Source of the DNA: Cephalotrichum gorgonifer
Lineage: Eukaryota; Ascomycota; Sordariomycetes; Microascales; Microascaceae
Direction: 5' to 3'
NCBI GenBank assembly: GCA_900312665.1
Contig: ONZQ02000005.1
Location: 1,901,077-1,965,076 of the forward strand
DNA: 64,000 nucleotides
The translations under genes and the position numbers were made by a program. Shown piece by piece: positions 1 to 10,865 of this stretch. The notes under the pieces are model-generated. The model was not told the DNA's origin and did not search any database. It worked only from the letters and a program-made list of their open reading frames with translations. Numbering within the stretch: position 1 is the stretch's first letter; each line of letters starts with the position of its first letter.

Positions 1-1050
1 AAGGAGTACCTCTCCAACGAAGAAATATCTTCGTCCTTGTTAGGCCACTTGACATCGGAGGCGTACAGGGCCCCCAATTGATGCCTGCATGAGTTGCAGT
101 GACAGGAATTGACGCTGAGTGGAAGAGACGAAGCAGGGACCGAAGCGGTATACGTATGAGCTCGGCAGAGGCACCGAGCCGTCAACTGGGCCATTTTGTC
201 CGACATAGTGAATGAATCTGATCTTTGAGTAGGATCGTGGGTCTTTGGTTAGGGCCTGGATCCGGGGTGCCTTTGGACTGGTCTGAAGGGAAATATAGCT
301 TGTTGAAGCACATTCCAGCTTGATCCTTATCGTTATATTCACTGGCATCAAAGAAGTCAGGCACCCACCAGGTACGTGTATCAATTCACGTTGCTACACT
401 GTGAACCCAAGCGAGTTCCGTGAGTAACCGCACCAAACAAAAGGCCCCTCACCTTGAAGCACACCTGAACATTTCTCGGACATCATTGCATATACCATCA
501 TCACACTCCATAATCCGGAGTAGAATTAAGCCGCCTCCTGTTTGTATTATTTTCCAGAATGATATTCAGCCCTATTCTCTGATACGGCATATGAGATCCC
601 TTGCGAAAAGTAAAATGACCTCAGTGGATTTCATATCAGCCGGCACAGACTCTGCCGAGGAATAATTGCACATTGTGAGGTTACGCGGCATGATGCAGCC
701 TAACTTGCATATCTGGCTCGGTCGGACCCGCCAAAACTGAGCAGTATCGCCATGTTGATTATTACCGTGACTTATCCATTAGGCTTATCGCTAGTTGGCT
801 CGTTCCAAGTCCTCGAATGCACAGAAACCGTCGGACATATGTCTTGGATCTACTATTCTAGCCAATTAGCCCGATATTGTCGCCTAGAAGAGCGTACACT
901 GGGATGCAACACCCATGGAAAATAACCAGATATCAAGCACCACTCATAGCGACTCAGTGAACCCATCATGTACCCCAGAGTCGCCGATGTTCTTGGAGCA
1001 ATTTTAGGCGCCTCCCACTTATGAACCGCCAGTCCGTCAAAGACAGCAAC
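1..1050. other. Intergenic, no supported gene
   Basis: I see no convincing gene here. A minus-strand stretch at about 182-364 reads openly with protein-like composition (aromatic and acidic residues, few low-complexity runs) and could be one exon of a gene entering from the left edge, but no family is recognisable and the frame closes on both sides. The rest is ordinary intergenic sequence upstream of the tRNA. Confidence 0.4.
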
Positions 1051-1130
1051 GGTTTGATGGTCTAGTGGTTAGGACTCTTGGTTTTGAAACGAAATTCCAA
1101 GCAGCCCCGGTTCGAACCCGGGTCAGACCT
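1051..1130 (+). tRNA. tRNA-Gln (anticodon TTG) with a short intron
   Basis: The seven-base acceptor arms GGTTTGA and TCAGACC pair, with one G-T wobble. The D-arm carries a good A box (TGGTCTAGTGG) and the T-arm a good B box (GGTTCGAACCC). The anticodon stem CTTGG/CCAAG brackets a loop with TTG at 1084-1086. The loop is longer than seven bases, so about eight bases (near 1088-1095) form an intron directly after position 37, the usual place in fungal nuclear tRNAs. The discriminator base is the T at 1130. Confidence 0.93.
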
Positions 1131-1243
1131 CAATGTTGATTATCTTTTTGCGCCCTCTCAAAATTCCTCGTACGGCCTGCTGTACCCAGTGAGCTTTTTT
1201 TCTTCACCCAAAACCTCCACTCTCGCTGATTGCGTACGGCTTA

Positions 1244-1390
1244 CGAGCCATCTGTGCTGTTTACTCGCCCACCCCCGCGGATCCCATGAGCTGGTGAGCA
1301 GGGATGAGCAGCGTGAGCCAGGAATTCGTGCGTAACAGTGCGTATGACTGAAGGGGGCAGTGCAGGGTACTCCATACAAACCTCCAAATC
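1244..1390 (-). repeat. Dispersed repeat, copy A
   Basis: Read on the minus strand, this 147-base segment aligns along its length with 6153-6299 on the plus strand. Shared landmarks in the same order are GATTTGG, TGGAGTAC, CCCTGCACTGCCCC, GTCATAC, TGCTCA...CTGCTCACC and ATGG.T...CT near the end. Copies differ by substitutions, many of them C/T or G/A, and a few small indels. There is no coding potential, and no terminal inverted repeat or target duplication could be defined, so it is best called a remnant of an unidentified dispersed element. Confidence 0.6.
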
Positions 1391-1688
1391 CTCACTCAAA
1401 ATATGCCTGGCTCTAGGGTTCTAGAAATGACTTTTCACGATCGAGGAGCCATTCTGCGAGGAAGCTAACCTGTTGCTCCACTGCGAGCGAAGGTCGAGCG
1501 GTGGCGGCTGGTGACAGACGGCAATACCCCCAGCCATGATCTCTCGTGCGAAAATGGATCGGATTTCCTTACCATCATCCTATGATCTGGGCTACTGGTG
1601 GAAAAGTAGTGCTACCACATATATAAAAATAGCGGGCACAAGGATAGTCCTTGGTTGCAAAGCCAGTGTCCTGCCGGTGCCACTCTAT

Positions 1689-4102
1689 CTATACCTTGAA
1701 TTTATCGTTCCTCTTCTTCCGCCATATCCAGAAACGACTTGTTGGATTGCTAATATAGTAGGCAACGAGAAGAGCACAAAATACCACCGTGACAGTTATT
1801 GGCCCTGTTTTTCCTCAGAGAGTTAGTACTGTTTAGGTGGGAAATATCGGCTCGGAATGAAGGGAGGGGTATAACTAACCTCCAATCTTCCACAACTCGG
1901 CACTAGTTGGATTCTGGTTGTCCCCAGTGATCTCGGAAACATTTTGACCGAAGTACGAAGTGAAGAAGGATAGTGGGAGCTGGGAGAGTTAGCTTCCAGG
2001 CACAAAATTCTCCCTCAAGTCCCTCCATCTAGACTTACGAAAATAATAGTTATAACCGTGAACAGCATGACTACCCGTCCTTGCTTCGTTGTCGAACGAG
2101 CCTCTTCTAGGCTTGCCGCCTTTTGTTTAAGATCTAGTTGATCCAAAAGCTAGAATGGAGTTTGATATACCTTGGTTAGTTATAAGAGCGCAAGGGCTTT
2201 TCCGAAAAGATAACCAGGAAACAAACCATCTTGTGTGTGGTTTCGGCATCCGCTTTGAGCCTGCGTACACCACTGGTTACGCGGCGAAGTTCATCCCTAG
2301 CATCCTCGATGAACGCGCCGGCCTTGCCCCCGATACCTGAGATTAACTCGGCAGCACCTTGCTGGGATCCGAAACCTATGTGACCGTCGTATTGTTGTCG
2401 TAGCTCGACATGGACCTCGCCATTCGACATCGGCGCAAAGGCGATACGGGTGGGGCCATGTGATTGTAGGTTGTTGATGTCGACTAATGAACCCTGCTCG
2501 CTGAATTGTGGTAGCGCGCTCGGCTTGGCCTTGAAGTTTTGCAAAACGCTAGGCAGTAGATGGACAACCTCGCTCTGCTTTTCCAGCACGGCGTCGAGCA
2601 TGTTCAGTTCGTCTTGGATATCAGCTACCTCTTGGATGAGGCTTAACTCCCGGGCATTGTCGGAGGACGATGCATGAGAGTATATCCCTAACTGCCCTTG
2701 ATGAAAATTCTCGAATTCCTCAGCTTGCTGGGCGGACTATCATCTAGTTAGTCGAGGTTCTATTGGAACAGGAGTAAATGCATCTTGTATTCTGTATAAT
2801 AGATAGTATCCAGGCACTCACCTTGTTTCCAGTGGCCCACTGGTAGATACCCAGTAGATCCGCGAATTTCTTATTCTTCTGCTCGAAGGGAACCTTTATC
2901 GACTTCTTGACGAGGAGAGAAGCAAAATCGTAAGCATCATGGCACTCCTTGGAGTGTCTTAATACCGAACCGTAGAGATCAGCGAAGACGGTATCTCCCT
3001 CACCGTGATACTGGAGATCTCCCGACGGGAAGAATGATAGGATGGAATCTGCTGGTTGGTTTTCCAAGTTAAAAGCATGTTCGTCTAGGCTGTGCTGCAG
3101 GATGAATAGCAAGGCATGACACACAACAGTGCCTTGAATTACTGACTTACCCTTATCGAGTACCCAGACCCACATCTGATCTACCATGACGACTAAGCTC
3201 GTAGGAACTGCCTTGACTCGTCCATTCCGGCTCATTTTACTCTTTCCCGTCCATTTAGAAACCGTTTGTCCGGCATCTCTCATCCGTGTATCCTGCAATC
3301 CGGGATAGTAAAATTGGTCCAGGGTTCTTCGCTGGTGAACAGTAGACGGCAGCCTCGGAACGCTACCGTCCCTGTTCTTTGTCGTATCTGGCTTGTTATG
3401 TTCATGTAGAACCTGAAGGCGTTCGAAAGACTCCCAGTTCAAGTACGGAAGCTGGAACATCAACCACAAGCATTAGTACTTGCAGTTCCTATCAACCTAG
3501 ATGTCAATGGAAGAAGTAGTGTCTTACGAAGAGTGAAACTACTGTGCGGTTGGGCTGGCTTTTCTCGTTGCTATGCGCAGTGCCTTTGCCACGTCCATAA
3601 GCCGCGCAAGACGGCTCCATGAACCGGCAATGCCGTGGTAATATGGCCTCGGGCAGCGCGCCTGCTGGTCGCTCGTTGTTCTCCCAAGTCCTGCCTAGCA
3701 GGGCCTGAGTAGTCTTGTCGTATTTTCCATTGATCCTGGATATTCTCTCCAGGTAGTACTAGGTATTGAAAGCTAATGAGCTCAGAGCTTACAGCAAAAG
3801 CGGCAGTAACGACGGTCTCACATCAATCCATTTCGTGTCATTGAGAGGTACGTGATACCATCGAAATACTGAGGACGGGTCCTTGGCCGGTATTTCCTTG
3901 CCAAGCGGTACGAGTGTCGGAGGTCTATCAGCGGCACCATTACTCGGAAAATCGGATATGTACAAGTATCTATAAGAAGGGGCATACGTCAATAGGCTGA
4001 GCCGTAAGCCTCTACTGGGTCTCCTTGGGGCCGGGTTTACTGTTCAGGGGAATGGCCGTCTGATTTCTTTGATTCGGCCTCTGGAGGCTCGACCGCTGGT
4101 GC
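1689..4102 (-). CDS. CorA-like Mg2+ transporter family membrane protein (5' end incomplete)
   Basis: Spliced minus-strand gene with the two-helix C-terminus of the CorA family. Exons I can support: 4102-4041, 3969-3793, 3744-3528, 3451-2822, 2736-2228/2227, 2149-2039, 1979-1880 and 1804-1689. All introns are GT...AG, and the joined frame stays open for about 640 residues. The middle carries a fungal signature: TLDQFYYP, then VVMVDQMWVWVLD. A charged helical stalk (LKQKAASLEEARSTTKQGR) follows, then TM1 (VVMLFTVITIIFLPLSFF), the loop SYFGQN where bacterial CorA has GMN, and TM2 (GPITVTVVFCALLVAYYIS) with a basic tail. The stop is at 1689. The first exon is not certain; an upstream piece ending at an ATG/GTATCT donor near 4166 would splice in frame to 4102. 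In the plasma membrane such proteins may move divalent cations, but this eukaryotic branch is poorly characterised and transport is inferred from fold only. Confidence 0.8.
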
Positions 4103-5221
4103 CTATCCCTTGCGTCAGCAGCCGTTACACCAAGTGGAAGGAGGCGTGATTGCGGTCAGCAGATACCATATTGCTATAGGCTGATATCCCTTGAGTGTCT
4201 AATGCGTTTGCAGGCGTATGGGTTCGGATTCGCAGCGCGAGACTACCGTGTAGTGTGTATTGTCTTTCATGAGTCTGACATCCTGTATGCCTGGGAGTAC
4301 TGAGAAGTCATAAAAGCAAGCGAACCGAAAATCGGAAACCGATGAAGGGTAGAGATGCAGGATCGCTTGGAGATGAAAGAAGTTGGAGAAGCGAGGTTCC
4401 ATACGAATTGTAGTGGACATGAAGGATGCAAAGATGCGTAAAATGCGAGGGTCATGAAATGAGAGAGGACAAATCCCGCTGCACCAGTAGCTTGCAGCAA
4501 ATGAACTTGGCCCCCGTCTTGGCAGTTCAAGGACTTCAGGAGATGCTGCTCTATGAGCAAGGGTCGGGGAACGGTGGGAAATCGGAAGGGAAGAGGAGAA
4601 GCCAGCAATTCGTAAAATCAAAGGCATACACCTAACCAGGGCGGCCACTGGCACAATCTACATGCAGCCATCCCACGACCAAAAGCACAGCCCTCGGAGC
4701 CTTGCGATGAGTGAACAAGTCCAGCACACGGATTATCGGAACCTACCTACAACTGGGGCGTTTTTGAGCGTCTTGGGCGGGGACTTGCATGCCTGCGCCT
4801 TTTTTGTCGTTTCTCTGACAGGGGGCCGCAATATTGGCCCACATACTTTTATGCAGGTCATCACACTGGCCAAGGCAAGAACCAATAAACCTCCTGCATA
4901 CCTCAGTCCATCCCTGTCACCAAACATGCTTGTGAAAGCCACTTGTATCCACTCACAGGCAAGGCGGTAAGTAAAGGCCTGGTATTGGCCTATCACTCAG
5001 CGTCCCCTGTTTCCCACAGCGGCGATAGTGGGCTGCGGGTATTTGGGGAGTGGGCATGGGGTGCTGCGGCTCGACAGTCGACCCGTCTTTGTATATATAT
5101 TAGGGCCCTAATTGGCCGCGAGCCCTTCCTGCGGACGATATTGCCGCAAGGGAAATGGGACGATTTCAACAGGCACGGGGTTTATAACAACATCGGATGC
5201 GAAGGCACAAAACTCAGTTAT
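4103..5221. other. Intergenic or 5' exons of the CorA-like gene
   Basis: Several overlapping open frames exist on the minus strand (4199-4654), but none resembles a known family. Part of this stretch probably holds the unresolved 5' exon or exons and promoter of the CorA-like gene. From about 4700 to 5221 I see nothing else. Confidence 0.35.
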
Positions 5222-6054
5222 CTAGTCGATCTTCTCCTCCAAGTCAAGCCCGATGATGACTGGGTCAGTCCGAGACAACCCAAGTCCACCACTCAAGGTA
5301 GACTCCCACTGAGTTAAATTCACGGTGCTATCTCCTCCATCACTATCCTCATCCTCAAAGTCAAATATCCGATAGTCGCCGTTGAAAAACCACCAGCCCA
5401 CCATTCCCTTTCGCAGAAAGGCAGAATGTGACACCACAATGACCCATTTCTCGGGTCTTTGGCGTAGACTCCGGAGGCAATCACGAGCTCGGTCGAGAAC
5501 GGCCTGCTTAGTTGGGAAATACTTACTACCGGCCGGTGATGTCTTGTCAGGGTATACAGGATCGACCGCGGAGAAGTCGACCGAAGGAAACTCGCGGGCC
5601 AGCTCGTCGACAGAAGTTCCTGTATCACAGGGTTTTGCTGATATCTCTAATACACCCCGTTAGTTAGATACGAACTTGTAGTAACGAATCACCACGGTCC
5701 CCTGAGAGAGGTAGTCTGGATCAAGCCTACCTTGCCAAGCAGCATCAGCGGTAATGGGTGTTCCCCCTTCGACCAACCAATCGAGCGAGGATAGCGCGGT
5801 CTGTAGAGTCCGCCTCATCGGGCTCACTATGATCGCGATATCCGTCTCTCCAGCCAACCTCTCCTTCAGGCTTTCTCGTAAGCTCACACATTGCCGGAAC
5901 CCTTCTTCCGTGAGAGGAGGGTCACGGATGCTGTGGTTTTTTTGTGCGAGACTGTTAGAACTGAGTGTCACGGGGAGGAGAAGGCCGTGTGAAACTTATT
6001 CGTTGCATTATGAGCGGCCTGGCCGTGTCTAATTAGAATGAGAGTTGGTGGCAT
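5222..6054 (-). CDS. Histidine phosphatase (phosphoglycerate-mutase-like) family protein
   Basis: Three exons, 6054-5996, 5930-5731 and 5646-5222, join to a 227-residue protein. It starts MPPTLILIRHGQAAHN, giving the RHG phosphoacceptor motif at residues 9-11. The next blocks are typical of fungal members: IRDPPLTEEG, VSPMRRTLQTAL, FSAVDPVYPDKTSPAG, and the second catalytic histidine in WVIVVSHSAFLR. Intron borders are GT...AG and the junctions restore conserved text (NN-IRDPPL and WQ-EISAKPCDTG). The reaction is probably hydrolysis of a phosphate ester through a phosphohistidine; the substrate cannot be told from sequence. The protein is soluble with no signal peptide. The gene is divergent from the patatin-NACHT gene, and a dispersed repeat lies in the shared upstream region. 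Confidence 0.9.
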
Positions 6055-6152
6055 TGTGACCCTTCGAAATTGGTCGGGGAATCTATGAGCCCAGGCCCAT
6101 CGTACTGTAGCGTAATTGTTGGAGGGAGTTAGTTAGACTGGTTTACGACCCA

Positions 6153-6299
6153 GATTTGGAAATTTTGCATGGAGTACGTACCCTGCACTGCCCCGATGGT
6201 CATACCCACCATTATGCATGGATGCCTAGCCGCCCAGCCTGCTCACCTCTGCTCACCTGCTCGCGCGAGGTGAGGGGCGAGCAACAAACATGGATGACT
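6153..6299 (+). repeat. Dispersed repeat, copy B
   Basis: This is a plus-strand counterpart of the 147-base element at 1244-1390, lying between two divergent genes and ending about 95 bases before the patatin start codon. It carries a four-base GTAC duplication (GTACGTACCCTGCAC) where copy A has a single GTAC. It may have altered the promoter of the adjacent patatin-NACHT gene. Confidence 0.6.
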
Positions 6300-6393
6300 G
6301 GTAGTAATGGGGGGTTGATAAGCATAATAATACTACGTAGAGAGAGGAGAGATTCCAGACTCAAGAAATCTAACGCGGTCCTTTTATGCCACT

Positions 6394-9300
6394 ATGGCGA
6401 CACTTCCGCCCGCCAGGAGCCTTCGAGTCCTCGTACTGGATGGCGGCGGGATGAAGGGTTTGACATCCCTCCTTGTCCTCCAACGCATCTTCCGTACCCT
6501 CAGTGATATAGGGAACCTCGAGGAACCTCCTCGCCCATGCGAGATCTTCGACCTGATCGTCGGCACGTCCACCGGAGGTCTCATCGCTACCTAGGCCGCC
6601 TTGGGATGACTATCGAACAAGCCATCAAGCAGTATGAGGATGTTGGCAAACGTGTTTTTGGCAAAAAGTCCCAGTTCGGCAAGGGGAAGGCAGTTCTGGG
6701 CCGGCCTCTCTACGATATCAAGGTCTTGCAAGAGTGCATTAAGAATGCTGCAGCGGGCATCGACCCAAGAATTACTCCCAACACAATCAAGCGGGCCAGG
6801 CAAACTATGACTGCACGATCTGGGAAGCCGCCAGTGCCACCTCTGCCGCTCCTGTCTACTTCAAGGAAGTTACCTTTTCCGCCAATGGGGAGGTATGGGT
6901 GGATGGCGGGCTGGGGAGCAACAATCCTATCACTGCTGCCATCGCCGAAGTTGAGAACGAGCCTGAATTCGCGACCAGAGAGATCGGGTGCGTGCTGAGC
7001 ATCGGGACTGGTAGGCGCCGGAAGAAACAGGTTTCCTCGTATTTCATCGGCGTTCACAAAGATGCTGTACGAATGTTGACGGACTCAGAAGATGCGGCCG
7101 AGCAATTCGTCACCACCGATAAGGGCAGGCAGCTGCAGGGTGCAAGGAAATATTTCAGATTCAATGTCACTCAGGAAAAGGAGCAGCTGAAGCTTGACGA
7201 CTGGGATAAGAGGGAAGAAATGAGAGCCTTTACCGACGGTTACCTGAGAGAGGCAGAAAATGCAGGGAAGGTGCAAAGCTGCGCAGAGGTGCTCTGGGAT
7301 CCGGATCGGAATCGTTAGTCTCTCTTTAGCCTACCTGAGTTTCAGTGTGTGAACTGACACTGGCTTCCTAGACTTCGCTCATTCACATCCTCCCGATCAC
7401 GCGAGCGGAATATTAGATCCTGCCAGGCACAGGGCGCTGGTTAAGAGTTTTCGCTATGACAGAATGAACGAGAGGCGCCAGCAAATCGACCCGTCCGAGG
7501 AATGCCGATTCCAAACCATTTTCGTCCACAGGCCAGACCCAAGCGAAGCCGGCGATGGACTCGCGTTTTCCGACTGGCTCCTGTCTCCGGATAAGCCCTT
7601 CTTCTGGATTACAGGAAAACCCGGCTCTGGGAAAAGCACGCTCTTGAAGTACTTGCTTTCCAATCAGCAAACTCTCGACCACCTTAATCAGTGGGGCGGG
7701 CAGTGGGACTCCACCCCTAGGATTGTATCTCATTTCGTCTGGATGAATGGGTCTGGCATGCAAGGGAGCCTAAGAGGGTTACTATGTTCCCTGATATGCC
7801 AGCTCCTCGTTGATGATGTTGCGGGTGTAGCCGCTGTCTTACAAGTGTTTCCCCAGGCTGACGGCAAAGAGTCGGATACCGACTGGTCGACAAAAGAACT
7901 GACGGATGTCGCCTACTTCATGTTCAAGACGTCTCAAAGGGCCATCTGGCTCCTCTTAGATGGTCTCGATGAATTGTGCACCGAACAGGAACAACACGAT
8001 ATGCTAAAGTTCGTGGAAAGGCTATGCGAACTACCACGACTTAAGGTATGCGTATCATGTCGGCCGGAGCCCCTTTTCTATCACCACTTGCGGTCTAAAC
8101 CGCATCTGCGGGTCCAAGACGTGACTGAAGGCGACATACAGGCCTATACGATCAACATCCTTGGTCCGTATTTCGGCTACGATGGCAGGACCGGCGACCT
8201 CACCTATGGAAATCTTATACGGAACGGAAGCGACTGCGGCCTTGCCAGGTTGGTAGAAATGGTATGCAGAAAGGCAGGGGGAGTGTTCCTTTGGGTCTGT
8301 TTGTCCCTCAGGAGCCTAGTCAGTGGTTTAGACAGAGAGGACCGAGATTCTGATGAGAAGTTACTCGAGCGTCTGAAAGAACTGCCGGAGGATCTCAACA
8401 GGCTGTTCCAGAACATGTGGGAACGACAGAACAAAAACAACAAGGTCCACAACAGTGAAGGGGCAGGGCTCCTCAACCTTGTTATTGATATACTGGAAAT
8501 TGACCAGCTCCCACGTCCATCGAGGTACATGCACTCCATGGACACCCACCCGTCAGTGATGCTACTGGCTACAGATCACGATCTTTGCCAGCGGTTTCTG
8601 TCGACGGATAACAATATTTCGGAGACTGAAAAAGAGTTCAAGAGGAAATGTTGCATGTTCCCCAACATCGTACGAGCCAGATCTGCAGGCCTCTTGGAAG
8701 TAACAACGAAGGGAATCCAGCTGATTCATCGGTCAGCCACGGACTTTCTTCGTGATCACGATGGGGGTCAAGCTATTTTGGGAATCACCAATATGACGAG
8801 ACAGGACCGGACATTCTACCTAATGAAAGCCTGCGTTGCTCGGGAGAGGTATTATCAATACGTGCTCGTCTACCGCGGCAGCCACAATTCCGATTTCTCC
8901 TTCCACGCTAGCATCGACAACGCTAACTACTACATTTCTATGGTTTCACTCCTTATGAGAAACTCTTGGATCACAAAGGAACGTGCCTTGGATTGTATGG
9001 ACATAGGGGAATCTTTGCTTCGGGCGACAGGGCATACCCCACGGCCGTCTAGCCATGACAAGAATAGCGCCGCCATCGCCAGCGACTACCTCAGTCTCGT
9101 CGCTTATATAGGCGAACCATTCTTATTGTCTCCAGCACTTCAGAGGCTAGAAGAGAGCGGGCGTCCATTGTCACGAGCTTATCTTGAGTATCTACTGGTC
9201 TGCGCACTCCCTAATGACAGCATATATCTCGGTGACGTGCCGGAGGATAGAAAGAAGGCCAGATTAGATTTGATTGATACTCTTTTTCGCCGTGGAACGA

Positions 9301-10032
9301 TCAATGTCAACTCCAGGACGATCAATGGCAATCACATCAGATATCATAGGGCACCTGTCCTCTCGCGCATGACGCCTATGCTTGTCTATCTGGAAATGGC
9401 GCTGAATGGTGACAAGCGTGTTGCAAACCTCTCAGATATCATGGACAGGTTCGTCATTGTCTCCCCAAATCTAGCGGACCGGACAGTTATCGTTCTGGAG
9501 GGCTTCAACAGTAGTGATACTGCTATGGTGATATTTAATTGGGACTCGGTTATCCATGGATCGGAACATCTTGGATTGAGGCGGGCCGGGCTTCCTCATT
9601 GTTTTAGAAGTCACCGTCGCTTTCCTACTCAAGCTATACATGCGAGTCGCAGACAACAAAGCTAGGGATAGGCTGCAATCCCTCGTCGCGGACGCATCGA
9701 TGACACCTGGATCTGCTACTGTTCTTGGCTTTTGGCTCGAGGAAGAACGGCCTACCACTGAGCAACTAAGGGACCGAAAGTTTCTTATTCCAAAGGACGA
9801 GCACGATTCCTCGAAACTGTTCCGGGTATTCGACACTATGATGCCGAATCCAGTCTACCCCACGACAAATAAGTTTGTACGCACTCACCACCTGAAGGAC
9901 GACCTTCTCCAGGTGAAGGGTCGAGCGATGCAGTCTACCACCATTGGCGAGATTGAAGATGTCTTGCTTCAGAGGGGACTTCTTGTGAGAGAGGGCGATG
10001 TGAAGGATTGGCCACCAGCACCACATCAATGA
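6394..10032 (+). pseudogene. Patatin-NACHT (NLR-like) gene, frame broken
   Basis: The N-terminus is a patatin-like phospholipase: DGGGMKGL (oxyanion glycine loop), GTSTGG (GxSxG nucleophile elbow), then WEAASATSAAPVYF and VDGGLGSNNP (the Asp of the Ser-Asp dyad). After an intron (7314-7371) a NACHT NTPase follows with Walker A GKPGSGKST (about 7617) and Walker B WLLLDGLDEL. A long C-terminal helical region of unknown type continues to 10032. The reading frame changes three times. The first change follows the GxSxG, where the original frame meets TAG at 6592-6594. The second is around 6760-6800, where the strand between the patatin halves is also shortened. The third is at about 9580-9600. None fits a GT...AG intron of normal size. 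The NACHT part alone is open for 2.2 kb. Intact relatives, such as patatin-NLRs acting in allorecognition, couple ligand sensing to phospholipase activity. Here the enzyme half is probably lost; a sequencing fault at all three sites is the alternative. Confidence 0.8.
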
Positions 10033-10865
10033 TACTGCTGTATTATAAAATCCCTACCTCGATAGCCGTGAACATTGTCACAAAACCTTCCCTCTTCCTA
10101 GCCTGCGTTTTTATTTCTCACCTCAAATTCTAACATGATAACCATCGAGTCGACCGAAACCAACAGGCAACTTGCGCATATGGAGTTTTATTATTATATC
10201 AATCATCATGTGTGGCTTCCAGTCGCGGTCCAACCTTCCCTTCAACCATGCTAGGCATCAAACAGGACAAATATTGTCAGGCTCAATACCTATAACATTT
10301 GTATACCCTGAAATACCATTGCCTCGAAATGTAAACTATAATGGAGATCAGGAATAGGTATTTTAGGAAAGAAGCCTTCGGTGTGACGTCCAGGGGGGTT
10401 ATGGAATGAGAGGGTTTGTGATTCTATGTACGAGCCTTAGAATAGGATGAAAACGTTTTGTTCCCAGCAGCCAGAAACAATTGTTTACCAAGGGAGATTC
10501 TAGTCATGAGAATATTGTACTAGAGGGGTGATCCGCAACTTTTGCGGAAGTTGTGGTTCCGCGACCAAATACTACCGCACCGGCTGATTGGCGGGATATT
10601 CTCGACCCATGGGGCCGTGCCTTAACGGTATATTAGCGGCTCGGGCTATCATTCCGCATGGACTATTACCTCTGGAAATAGAGTCTCCGGTGCAAGCTTG
10701 GCACAAGTACCAAGGGAGGGGACAGGGACGCTTGTTTACCCGATAAAAGCTGTCAGTATCTGCCCCCAAATCCACCGTCACTGTGGGAAACTTTATTCCA
10801 AACCCACGCCATTGCATCTCATGCAAGCCCCCTCAATCCCAGCTCCGGTCAGTATACTGATAGCC
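10033..10865. other. Intergenic, esterase promoter side
   Basis: No gene is supported. The last 250 bases before the next start presumably hold the promoter and leader of the CE2-type esterase. The sequence is otherwise unremarkable. Confidence 0.5.

Noticed and set aside
182..364. Minus-strand exon-like frame near the left edge
   Set aside because: Protein-like text but too short and closed on both sides within this window; could only be judged with the sequence to the left.
9540..9580. A 32-base intron removing the third frame change of the patatin-NACHT gene
   Set aside because: GT...AG can be found but the length is below the smallest introns seen elsewhere in the window, so a frameshift is more likely.
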